From the NCBI GenBank assembly GCA_003934925.1, contig JQIX01000026.1, positions 1 to 36,806 on the forward strand: a DNA stretch of 36,806 bases, given 5' to 3'. Below the pieces are notes generated by a model, which saw nothing but the letters and a program-made list of their open reading frames with translations, did not search any database and was not told the DNA's origin. The DNA is from Epsilonproteobacteria bacterium (ex Lamellibrachia satsuma). Lineage in GTDB: Bacteria; Campylobacterota; Campylobacteria; Campylobacterales; Sulfurovaceae. This document shows positions 1 to 7,380 of this stretch, in pieces. Positions within the stretch are counted from its first letter, which is position 1, and the number at the start of each line of letters is the position of its first letter. Made by a program: the position numbers and the translations under genes.

Positions 1-116
1 ATGCTTAGAATAGCACTTGTTATATATTTATTGACACAAATTGAGAGAGATCAGAGAGGAAAATATGCTGACCTTTATCTGATACTTTTAAGATTGTGGT
101 AGAATAGATGGTATAG

Positions 117-160
117 AATAGTCAATTTAGTTGAAAGTGGGTTTTTCAGGGTTGACTATT
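117..160 (+). promoter_or_regulatory. Nested inverted repeat in the leader of the GGDEF/EAL gene
   Basis: A perfect 9-bp inverted repeat (aatagtcaa at 117-125, ttgactatt at 152-160) encloses a second 5-bp one (tgaaa at 132-136, tttca at 144-148). The outer stem ends two bases before the GTG at 163, and the only weak Shine-Dalgarno-like stretch (cagg, about 147-150) lies inside it. If transcribed, it could form a hairpin that hides the ribosome site; as DNA it could be an operator. Which of these applies, if either, is not shown by the sequence. Confidence 0.4.
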
Positions 161-162
161 TA

Positions 163-2478
163 GTGTATAATAAAATTATGAATATATTTAAGAAATTATT
201 AAAGTTAAGACATTATCAGAAGGCAAAGAAAGAAGTGCTTCAAAATCTTTTTTCACTTGCAAAAAGAACACTTATAGCTCTCATCCTTTTGGAAACTATT
301 TTTCTATTTCTTTTGGTTCCTGTTGTAGGGAACAGTATGTTCATATGGTATGGTATTATTGTTATATTAACGTTGCTAAGACTGCATGATGCCTACTTGT
401 TTGAAAAAAATCCAGGCAAATATTCTCTTGTTGTCTGGCATAAGCAATTTGTGCTAAAAGCATGGACAACAGCACTTCTATTGTCATTTTTGGCACTTTT
501 TATGATTCCTCAGTTAAATAATTATCAGCAACTTCTTATCTTTACGATATTGGTCGGGATCAGTGGAGGGGCAGTTAAGGCACTTTCAGAAGATGTTCGT
601 ACTGCCATAGGGTATTTACTCATACTGCTTGGGCCTATAGCTGTTGAAATGTTGCTTCTTATGCGGCTTGATACTATTATTCTTGCTTTTTTATTGATAC
701 TTTATTTTTTTACGCAAATCAGTATTATTTTACGATCTGCTGAATTGAATCTTGCCCTGGAAAGAAAAAACCGGGAAATATTAAAGGTCCAGGCAGAACT
801 TTATAAAAAGCAGGAAACAATACAACTTTTTTATAAACAGGCACCTATTGGGATTTTTTTCTATGATACCTTCTTGAATATTATTGACTGCAATGAAGCA
901 TTTTTAGCACTGTTTCAGCATCCGGAAAGAGAAAATATTATTGGTAGAAATTTAAATGATTTTCCGGATAAAAAGCCTGTAGAAGTTATTCAAAATTCAC
1001 TCAAAAATGGTACTCAAACATATATTGGTCCTTATATATCCTTAAAAGGTCTTGAACTTTGGGTTGAAGCCAAATCTACCCCGATCTATAATTCTGAAAA
1101 CAATGTGATCGGAGGTATAGTGTTAATAGAAGATAAAACGAAAGAGTATTATGCGCTTAAAGAGTTAAAACATCTTGTATCACATGATCCATTGACATCA
1201 CTTTGCAATAGAAGAGGCTTTAAAGAATTCATGGAAGCTATGATCCATGAATCAAAACATAAAAGCTATTTTTCGATTCTTTTCTATCTGGATCTTAATC
1301 GATTCAAATATATTAATGACTCTCTGGGACATACATTCGGAGATAAACTTTTAGTAGAGATATCAAAACGTTTAAAGTTAATTGCAGACCATTCAAGTAA
1401 TTTAACCAGGTTAGGTGGAGATGAATTTGTTATTGTCATACCTTTTGTTTCAAAAGAAATGAAAAAAACAAAAAGCAAAGCAGAGGAATGTGTACTAAAA
1501 CTGGAAGAATGTTTTAAAGAATCTTTTCTTGTTGACGATATGCCCATACATATGAAAGCCAGCATAGGTGTCGTGATCATTGAGCCAAACTTTTATAATA
1601 GTGAAGAGATCATAAGACATGCTGATATTTCGATGTATCAAGCAAAGAAACACGGACATGAGCATATTTCATATTATAATAGCAAACTCGATGCAGAACG
1701 TAAAAAAACTATCGATCTTCAGAATGATCTTCCTTTTGCCATGCAGGAAGATCAATTTGAGCTTTTTTTTCAACCTATTGCAAATATAAAAGATGATTCA
1801 TTACGTGCTGCAGAATCTATTATACGGTGGAGACATCCAAAAGAAGGATTGGTACAACCTGCTGATTTCATTCCTTTAGCTATTGAGACGGGAGTTATTT
1901 CAGATATCGGTTGGTGGGTACTGGACAAAGTATGTTACCATATTTCACAATGGAAAGAAAGTGGTAAATGGAAATTAAAATATGTTTCTATCAATCTCAA
2001 TGCAAAACAGTTGATCAAAAAGGATTTTGTAACTACTTTTCTATTAAAATTGAAAGAATATGGTATTGATAACAGTGATATCAAAGTTGAGATCACAGAA
2101 ACATCATTGATCAATAATTTTGAAATAACCCAGCAGGTAATCAAAGAACTTCGAAGCAATGGAATAAAATGTGCCATTGATGATTTTGGTACTGGATATT
2201 CTTCCCTCTCCTACCTTAGAAAGCTTTCTTTTTCTGTTTTAAAAATAGATAGAGAGTTCATTCGTGATATGCTCCAGAATGAAGACGATATCATATTGGT
2301 CAAAACGATCATTGAAATTGGAAAACAATTAAATTACAACATTGTAGTAGAAGGGATAGAGGAAGAAAAGCAAAAAGAGATCATTAAAAAGATCGATGAT
2401 TCGGTTAGTTATCAGGGATTCCTTATCAGCCCTCCGATCCCGGAACCGGAATTCAGAAAAATATTCTTAAGGAATTAG
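163..2478 (+). CDS. Membrane-bound PAS-GGDEF-EAL cyclic-di-GMP synthase/phosphodiesterase
   Basis: Predicted bifunctional enzyme of c-di-GMP turnover at the inner membrane. Residues about 30-195 hold several hydrophobic segments, 195-220 look coiled-coil, 225-330 fit a PAS sensor, 340-505 a diguanylate cyclase domain with intact GGDEF (residues 418-422), and 520-770 a phosphodiesterase domain. The EAL motif reads E-S-I (551-553), but the metal-binding glutamate is kept, as are DDFGTGYSSL, the E-x-T-E segment, the lysine of LKID, the glutamate of VEGIE and the QG near the end. The phosphodiesterase half may therefore still work. I see no RxxD inhibitory site five residues before GGDEF. The start could be GTG 163 or ATG 178; neither has a strong ribosome site. 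Signal sensed and net activity are unknown. Confidence 0.93.
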   Translation: MYNKIMNIFKKLLKLRHYQKAKKEVLQNLFSLAKRTLIALILLETIFLFLLVPVVGNSMFIWYGIIVILTLLRLHDAYLFEKNPGKYSLVVWHKQFVLKAWTTALLLSFLALFMIPQLNNYQQLLIFTILVGISGGAVKALSEDVRTAIGYLLILLGPIAVEMLLLMRLDTIILAFLLILYFFTQISIILRSAELNLALERKNREILKVQAELYKKQETIQLFYKQAPIGIFFYDTFLNIIDCNEAFLALFQHPERENIIGRNLNDFPDKKPVEVIQNSLKNGTQTYIGPYISLKGLELWVEAKSTPIYNSENNVIGGIVLIEDKTKEYYALKELKHLVSHDPLTSLCNRRGFKEFMEAMIHESKHKSYFSILFYLDLNRFKYINDSLGHTFGDKLLVEISKRLKLIADHSSNLTRLGGDEFVIVIPFVSKEMKKTKSKAEECVLKLEECFKESFLVDDMPIHMKASIGVVIIEPNFYNSEEIIRHADISMYQAKKHGHEHISYYNSKLDAERKKTIDLQNDLPFAMQEDQFELFFQPIANIKDDSLRAAESIIRWRHPKEGLVQPADFIPLAIETGVISDIGWWVLDKVCYHISQWKESGKWKLKYVSINLNAKQLIKKDFVTTFLLKLKEYGIDNSDIKVEITETSLINNFEITQQVIKELRSNGIKCAIDDFGTGYSSLSYLRKLSFSVLKIDREFIRDMLQNEDDIILVKTIIEIGKQLNYNIVVEGIEEEKQKEIIKKIDDSVSYQGFLISPPIPEPEFRKIFLRN

Positions 2479-2481
2479 AAA

Positions 2482-2634
2482 ACGATCTGTCCGTCATTTT
2501 GCTTGTCATTATAGGACATCAAATGAACAAAGTCCCTTTGACTACGCTAACGCTGAGTTCTCTTCAGCAGAGTGCTCAAGCGACCAGTCGCTTTTGAGAA
2601 TACAAATTAAAATACGATCTGTCCGTCATTTTGC
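2482..2634. repeat. 21-bp direct repeat flanking a hairpin-rich spacer (duplicated 3' end of the Sel1 gene)
   Basis: The 21 bases at 2482-2502 recur exactly at 2614-2634. The second copy encodes the last residues of the Sel1 protein on the minus strand; the first, read the same way, encodes the same tail QNDGQIVF followed by a stop at 2476-2478 that overlaps the stop of the GGDEF/EAL gene. The spacer contains a 7-bp stem with a 2-base loop (2578-2593) followed by four T, which could serve as a weak terminator for the upstream gene. It also contains a stretch resembling small dispersed palindromic elements. Possible origins are a partial duplication or insertion of a short repeat element. Confidence 0.6.
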
Positions 2635-3191
2635 ATTCTCATCATGATCTCTTTGGCTTTTTGGTGCCCCTGGAAAGATGCTTTTCTGCACCACTCGATG
2701 GCTTTCTCTTTATCCTCTTCACATCCAAGGCCCATATCGTAGAGTGCACCAAGGTTGAACTGTGCAGAGGCATTTCCTGCCATTGCGGCTTTTTTGAAGA
2801 GTACATAAGCTTTTTTGTAATCCTGTTCTACCCCTCGCCCCTCTTTGAACATGGCTGCGAGATTGTTGAATGCATCAATGTTCCCGCGTTTTGCTGCTTC
2901 TTCATACCAGAATGCCGCTTCTGAGAAGTTCTGTTCGCATCCTTCACCGTTCTCAAGCATCAGTGCCACTTCAAACTGGGCTAAAGGTACTTCCCTTGTG
3001 GCTGCTTCAAGGTAGTTCTCAAACGCTTTTTTCGAGTCCTGTTCGATGCCAAAACCTCTGAAGTAGAGGAATCCCAGATAGTAGAAAGAAGTAGGCTCTT
3101 TTAGCTCTGCCAGGGCAGAGTAGAGTGCAAAAGCTTTTGCATATTCTTTGGACATTAGGGCATTATATGCTTCTTGTAACTGTGCATTCAT
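2607..3191 (-). CDS. Sel1-like tetratricopeptide-type repeat protein
   Basis: Cytoplasmic repeat protein of 194 residues made almost wholly of Sel1-like repeats, seen as recurring A-x3-LG/LA, GxGxEQD and KAxxxxxxAA patterns. Such proteins act as scaffolds for protein contacts, and no enzyme motif is visible. I place the start at ATG 3191, which lies one base after the valS stop codon; an earlier in-frame ATG at 3224 would overlap valS by 32 bases. The tight spacing suggests co-transcription with valS and translational coupling. There is no obvious signal peptide. The extreme 3' end is duplicated just downstream (2482-2502). The partner cannot be predicted from the sequence. Confidence 0.85.
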   Translation of the reverse strand: MNAQLQEAYNALMSKEYAKAFALYSALAELKEPTSFYYLGFLYFRGFGIEQDSKKAFENYLEAATREVPLAQFEVALMLENGEGCEQNFSEAAFWYEEAAKRGNIDAFNNLAAMFKEGRGVEQDYKKAYVLFKKAAMAGNASAQFNLGALYDMGLGCEEDKEKAIEWCRKASFQGHQKAKEIMMRMQNDGQIVF

Positions 3192-3192
3192 C

Positions 3193-5832
3193 TTAAGCAC
3201 CGAACCCTTCAAGTTCTGCTTCAACTTTTTCTATTTTCTTCTGTGCCTCTTCAAGTGCTTTTCTATTCTCTGTAATAACCTTTTCAGGGGCATTGGTAAC
3301 AAACTTCTTATTGTTCAGCATACCGCTAAGTTTTTGTATCTCTTTCTCAAGTTTCTCTTTCTGTTTTGTAAGTTTGCTGATGATCGCAGACATATCAATA
3401 TCTTCCGTAGAGATCATCGTTTCAAGTGAATCAGATACATCTGTGACACAGTTAGCCGGTTTTTCCGTCACAAAAGTGATCTCCCCGACTTTGCCCAGTT
3501 TTTCAATGAAAGGTTTAAGCAGGGCAGTGTCTGCTTCTTTATTGAACTTGATCGAAGCTTTTTCTATCTTCTGGTTTCCTTTTTCGATGAGTGTTTTGCA
3601 GCGGCGTACAGAAACGATGGCTTCGATGGCAAGGTTAAATTGTGTTGCTATCTCTTCATCTATTTCTGTCACTTTAGGATAAGGCATGACCATAATGGAT
3701 TCACTCTCAGAAAGTTCTTTACCTGAGAGTCTCTGATAGAGGTTCTCAGTAATGAATGGCATAAAAGGGTGTAACAGTTTAAGTGATTCTTTAAAAATAC
3801 TGCCCAGTTCGGCCACACTTTCTTTAGAGGCTTTACTAAGCTCGATTCCCCAGTCACAGAACTCACCCCACATGAAGCGATAGAGTGTAGTGGCTGCATC
3901 GTTGAATCTATAGACATCGATGAACTCTCTTGTTTCTTTGACTGCAAGATTGAATCGTGAAAGCATATAGCGTCCAAGTGGTGTTTTTATATTATTTTGA
4001 TCCAAGTCGTCAAATACTTCCTGATTGAGCTGAAGGTAGTTTGTTGCATTGAAGAGCTTGTTGGTAAAGTTACGGCTCTGCTCCAGCTTCTCTTCACTGA
4101 GTTTGATGTCACGCCCCTGTACAGCAAGTACAGCAAGAGTGAACCTGAGTGCATCGGTAGAATATTTCTCGATCATAACAAGTGGATCAATGACATTCCC
4201 TTTAGACTTTGACATCTTCTCACCTTTCTCATCTTTTACAAGAGCATGAAGGTAGATATCTTTGAACGGCAGTTCCCCCATGAGATTCTCTCCCATCATT
4301 AACATTCTGGCAACCCAGAAGAAGAGAATGTCAAATCCTGTAATGAGAAGGTTGTTAGGGTAGAATTCTTTAAGATCTTCTTCTGTCCACTTTACTCCTT
4401 TAAAAATATCACCATTCCCCCATCCAAGTGTAGAGAACGGCCAGAGTCCTGAAGAGAACCATGTATCGAGTACATCTTCATCCTGGTGGATGTGTTTGCT
4501 TCCGCACTTCTCACATTTGGTCGGTGTTTCACCTTCAAAGGCGAATTCCGCCCCACAGTCATCGCAGTACATCACCGGTATCTGGTGTCCCCACCAGAGC
4601 TGACGAGAGATACACCAGTCCCTAAGCTCGCTCATCCAGGCATTGTAAGAGTTGATCCAGTGTGCAGGGAAGAATTCTGCTTCGCCATTGTTGACCTTTT
4701 CTATGGAAGCCTTGGCAAACTCTTTTTTAACGAACCACTGTTTGGAAATGTAAGGCTCTACGATATTCTTACATCTGTAGCAGTGGCCTACCTGATGCGC
4801 ATGTTCTTCTACTTTTTCCACAAAGCCTTCTGCTTCGAGTTTAGCCATGATGGGCTCTCTTGCTTCAAGACGCTCCATCCCTGCAAATTCGCCGCATTCT
4901 TCATTGAGAATACCTTTTTCATCGAAGATGGTAATGAATTCAAGGTTGTGGCGTTTACCTACTTCATAGTCATTGGGGTCATGTGCAGGAGTGACTTTAA
5001 CAATCCCTGTACCAAATTCCATATCGACATGCTCATCTGCGATGATCTTCACTTCACGTCCAATAAGAGGAAGCGTGACGCTTTTGCCTATCAGGTGCTT
5101 GTAGCGTTCATCATTGGGGTTGACCATAACGGCGGTATCTCCAAAATAAGTCTCCGGACGTGTGGTGGCAACCACGACAAAGCCTGAGCCGTCGGTAAGC
5201 GGATATCTGAGGTGGTAAAGGTGTCCAAGATGGTCTTCGTGTTCGACTTCGATATCGGAGAGTGCGCCGTCATGGGTACACCAGTTGATCATGTAGTTTC
5301 CGCGGACGATATGACCTTTGTCATACATCTGCTTAAAAGATTTTTTCACAGCATTTGCAAGACCTTCATCCATCGTAAAGCGTTCACGGGACCAGGCTGG
5401 GGAAACCCCCAGTTTTCTAAGCTGATTGGTAATGGCATTTCCTGAGCTGTCTTTTTGCATCCATGCACGTTCCAGAAAAGCTTCCCTTCCTATCTCTTCT
5501 TTGGTAGTGCCTTCTGCAAGCAGTTGTTTTTCTACAACATTCTGTGTAGCGATACCCGCATGATCCGTTCCTGGCTGCCAAAGTGTCTTGAAACCGTCCA
5601 TACGTTTATAACGTACTATGATATCCTGCAGTGTAAAGGTGAGCCCGTGTCCTATATGCAGGTGGCCTGTTACATTCGGCGGTGGCATCATGATACAGAA
5701 ATTCTTTCCCTTTTCCTGTATTTTTTCGTTGCCTTCTATCTCAAAGTATCCGCGTTCTTCCCATATCTTATAATAGTTCTCTTCTATCTCTTTAGGGTTA
5801 TATACTGCTTTTTTTTCAGTTGTTTTGCTCAT
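3193..5832 (-). CDS. valS: Valine--tRNA ligase
   Basis: Class I aminoacyl-tRNA synthetase that charges tRNA-Val with valine. The class I signatures are present: HIGH (residues 59-62 in PNVTGHLHIGHG) and KMSKS (539-543). Between them lie the editing domain (TTRPETYFGDTAVMV region) and Cys pairs of a zinc-binding insert (YRCKN, CDDCGAEF, CEKCGS). The C-terminal 60 residues form the coiled coil typical of bacterial ValRS. The length of 879 residues is normal. The start is supported by AGGATG 11 bases upstream; a TATAAT -10 box lies on the minus strand at 5865-5870. It is followed after one base by the Sel1 gene. Confidence 0.98.
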   Translation of the reverse strand: MSKTTEKKAVYNPKEIEENYYKIWEERGYFEIEGNEKIQEKGKNFCIMMPPPNVTGHLHIGHGLTFTLQDIIVRYKRMDGFKTLWQPGTDHAGIATQNVVEKQLLAEGTTKEEIGREAFLERAWMQKDSSGNAITNQLRKLGVSPAWSRERFTMDEGLANAVKKSFKQMYDKGHIVRGNYMINWCTHDGALSDIEVEHEDHLGHLYHLRYPLTDGSGFVVVATTRPETYFGDTAVMVNPNDERYKHLIGKSVTLPLIGREVKIIADEHVDMEFGTGIVKVTPAHDPNDYEVGKRHNLEFITIFDEKGILNEECGEFAGMERLEAREPIMAKLEAEGFVEKVEEHAHQVGHCYRCKNIVEPYISKQWFVKKEFAKASIEKVNNGEAEFFPAHWINSYNAWMSELRDWCISRQLWWGHQIPVMYCDDCGAEFAFEGETPTKCEKCGSKHIHQDEDVLDTWFSSGLWPFSTLGWGNGDIFKGVKWTEEDLKEFYPNNLLITGFDILFFWVARMLMMGENLMGELPFKDIYLHALVKDEKGEKMSKSKGNVIDPLVMIEKYSTDALRFTLAVLAVQGRDIKLSEEKLEQSRNFTNKLFNATNYLQLNQEVFDDLDQNNIKTPLGRYMLSRFNLAVKETREFIDVYRFNDAATTLYRFMWGEFCDWGIELSKASKESVAELGSIFKESLKLLHPFMPFITENLYQRLSGKELSESESIMVMPYPKVTEIDEEIATQFNLAIEAIVSVRRCKTLIEKGNQKIEKASIKFNKEADTALLKPFIEKLGKVGEITFVTEKPANCVTDVSDSLETMISTEDIDMSAIISKLTKQKEKLEKEIQKLSGMLNNKKFVTNAPEKVITENRKALEEAQKKIEKVEAELEGFGA

Positions 5833-5928
5833 AGCTTTTCATCCTATGTTATTATATTGTCGCGATTATAGCGTAATGGTGCTTTTTGTTTTATGGCAGT
5901 TAGGTTATACTTTGTGTAAAGGAGTCTT

Positions 5929-6372
5929 ATGACCTATATGGAATGGTTTGAAACGCATGCCCAAAAGCATGCCGCTATCATGAAAAACCTTACGCATCTG
6001 AGTGATGACGAAGTCATAGACTATTTTATCTATGAAAATATGCAGGAGAAACATCCGGACTTTTGTCCGCTTTATGCGAAAAATGAGAAGTGTCATGAGA
6101 TGGAAGAGTTGAACTGTTACCTCTGTGGTTGCATGTACTTTCGTTTTTCAGATAAAGGCCTTAAAAGAGAAGGAAGTAAAACATACTACAGCCTGTGCAG
6201 CATAGATGCAAAAGAAGGTAAAGCGTTTGAAAGTGACGGGTCTGTACATCAGGACTGTTCGGACTGTCTTATCCCCCATAAAAGATCTGTAATAAAAAAA
6301 CATTTCTCCCGTGACTGGAAAGAAGTAATGAAAGAGACCCTAAGCATTGACAATCCTGAAAGATTGAACTAA
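5929..6372 (+). CDS. Cysteine-rich conserved protein of unknown function
   Basis: A 147-residue soluble protein with eight cysteines (46, 55, 63, 66, 68, 90, 110, 113) and nearby histidines (107, 117). The groups NCYLCGC and HQDCSDC look like metal or Fe-S ligands. I do not recognise a named family, although the arrangement suggests a small zinc- or iron-binding protein. It has a clear AAAGGAG site just before ATG 5929 and is transcribed away from valS. The next small gene follows after 23 bases, so the three genes 5929-6797 may form one unit. No signal peptide or membrane segment is seen. Confidence 0.8.
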   Translation: MTYMEWFETHAQKHAAIMKNLTHLSDDEVIDYFIYENMQEKHPDFCPLYAKNEKCHEMEELNCYLCGCMYFRFSDKGLKREGSKTYYSLCSIDAKEGKAFESDGSVHQDCSDCLIPHKRSVIKKHFSRDWKEVMKETLSIDNPERLN

Positions 6373-6395
6373 AATAAGCAAAAAGGAATAATATT

Positions 6396-6590
6396 ATGAA
6401 AAAGAAAATTGAAAAAGCCATAGAAAAAGTACAAAAATCAGAAAATATACCTGAAGAGAAAAAACCTTTTATCATAGAAAAGATTAAAGAGTGGCGCGAA
6501 GAGGAAAATGCGGTCAATGATATCGCTGTAAAGCTTGAAAACTGGTGGATGGAAGTTGAACCTATCTTCGCAGAATTAGGCCTCATTTGA
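6396..6590 (+). CDS. Small charged helical protein, function unknown
   Basis: A 64-residue, lysine- and glutamate-rich protein, predicted mostly helical, with a tryptophan pair near the C terminus (LENWWMEVEP). It has an AAAGGA site about seven bases before the ATG. It sits 23 bases after the Cys-rich gene and three bases before the next small gene, which supports a real operon gene. I recognise no family. Confidence 0.7.
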   Translation: MKKKIEKAIEKVQKSENIPEEKKPFIIEKIKEWREEENAVNDIAVKLENWWMEVEPIFAELGLI

Positions 6591-6593
6591 CGT

Positions 6594-6797
6594 ATGGAGA
6601 TCATGACCCAGTACACTTACGAAAAAAAGTGGACCAGAACCTCTGAAAAAGAGGCTTTGCACATGATAGAAGAAGAAATGCCCGAAACAGATGCCAGGGC
6701 CACGCTTGACTACATTCTTTTAGAGATACAAAAAGGAAAAACTGTCACTCTTGGTGAGTGTCGGTTTAAAACTTCAAATAATGATAGAAAGAATTAA
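6594..6797 (+). CDS. Small hypothetical protein ending in a palindrome
   Basis: A 67-residue soluble protein with no recognised family. The annotated ATG at 6594 lacks a ribosome site, while ATG 6603 has GGAG a few bases upstream (6596-6599), so the true start may be 6603 (64 residues). The stop codon TAA (6795-6797) lies inside a perfect 32-bp palindrome. Position and strand suggest the last gene of the 5929-6797 operon. Confidence 0.6.
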   Translation: MEIMTQYTYEKKWTRTSEKEALHMIEEEMPETDARATLDYILLEIQKGKTVTLGECRFKTSNNDRKN

Positions 6798-6819
6798 TAT
6801 TATATAATATTAATTCTTT
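6788..6819. repeat. Perfect 32-bp palindrome (bidirectional terminator or operator candidate)
   Basis: The 32 bases are their own reverse complement without a mismatch: AAAGAATTAATATTAT followed by its exact complement. It covers the last codons and stop of the preceding small gene. As RNA it would fold into a long A-U stem, but there is no GC-rich core and no clear T run, so it is a poor classical terminator. As DNA it could bind a dimeric regulator or extrude as a cruciform. Confidence 0.75.
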
Positions 6820-6895
6820 GCCCCAGCCTAAATTATTCTTATTATAAAAATTCCCATCTGTTTACTTATTGCATAAAAGCTACACACATAAAATG

Positions 6896-6901
6896 TATAA
6901 T
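6896..6901 (+). promoter_or_regulatory. Candidate -10 box for the DoxX/glutamate synthase-like operon
   Basis: A TATAAT lies 39 bases before the GTG start of the DoxX gene, in an AT-rich gap with no other gene. No good -35 box sits at the usual distance. Confidence 0.45.
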
Positions 6902-6939
6902 GATTCTATGTATTTATCTATGCAAAAGGAGGAAGAGTA

Positions 6940-7380
6940 GTGAAAAATTTTTTAGGTGAGTGCCGTATACTCTTTTCATATCCCAAAAATATCGTTCTTT
7001 TATTGTCCCGCTTGGTCATTGCTTACGGTTTTGCCGTGCCGGCACTTGTGAAGGTTAATGATCTGGAAGGGACAGTGAAATGGTTCGCAAGTATCTCCAT
7101 TCCTTTTCCCATGCTGGCTGCCTATCTGGTATCTGGTATTGAAATGTTGGGGATTATCTTTCTAATATTGGGGCTTTTGACCCGCCTTACCTCCATATTG
7201 CTCTCTTTTGTGATGTTGGGTGCTATGTTCTTTGTACATATCCAGCATGGTTTTTCTGTAGCGAACAATGGAATAGAAATACCGCTGTATTATTTTATAT
7301 TCCTTATGATCTTTGCTACTTTCGGTCCGGGAAAATACAGTTTTGATCATTTACTTTTCGAAGGAGAGAAACATGAATAA
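6940..7380 (+). CDS. DoxX family inner-membrane protein
   Basis: A 146-residue membrane protein with four hydrophobic segments (about 17-37, 52-76, 78-98, 108-128), matching the DoxX/DoxD-like family. The family includes subunits of thiosulfate:quinone oxidoreductase in archaea and poorly defined redox-linked membrane proteins in bacteria. The start is GTG, set by a strong AAAGGAGG site seven bases upstream; the ATG codons further in lack such a site. The last eight bases overlap the start of the next gene, so the two are probably translated together. A link to sulfur oxidation is possible in this group of organisms but is not shown here. Confidence 0.88.
   Translation: MKNFLGECRILFSYPKNIVLLLSRLVIAYGFAVPALVKVNDLEGTVKWFASISIPFPMLAAYLVSGIEMLGIIFLILGLLTRLTSILLSFVMLGAMFFVHIQHGFSVANNGIEIPLYYFIFLMIFATFGPGKYSFDHLLFEGEKHE

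Noticed and set aside
1-102. Open frame of 33 codons starting at the first base of the window
   Set aside because: It starts at the window edge by chance, has no visible ribosome site and resembles no family I know; it could be the end of an upstream gene but this cannot be judged.
4486-5187. 233-codon open frame opposite valS
   Set aside because: Antisense shadow of a well-supported essential gene.
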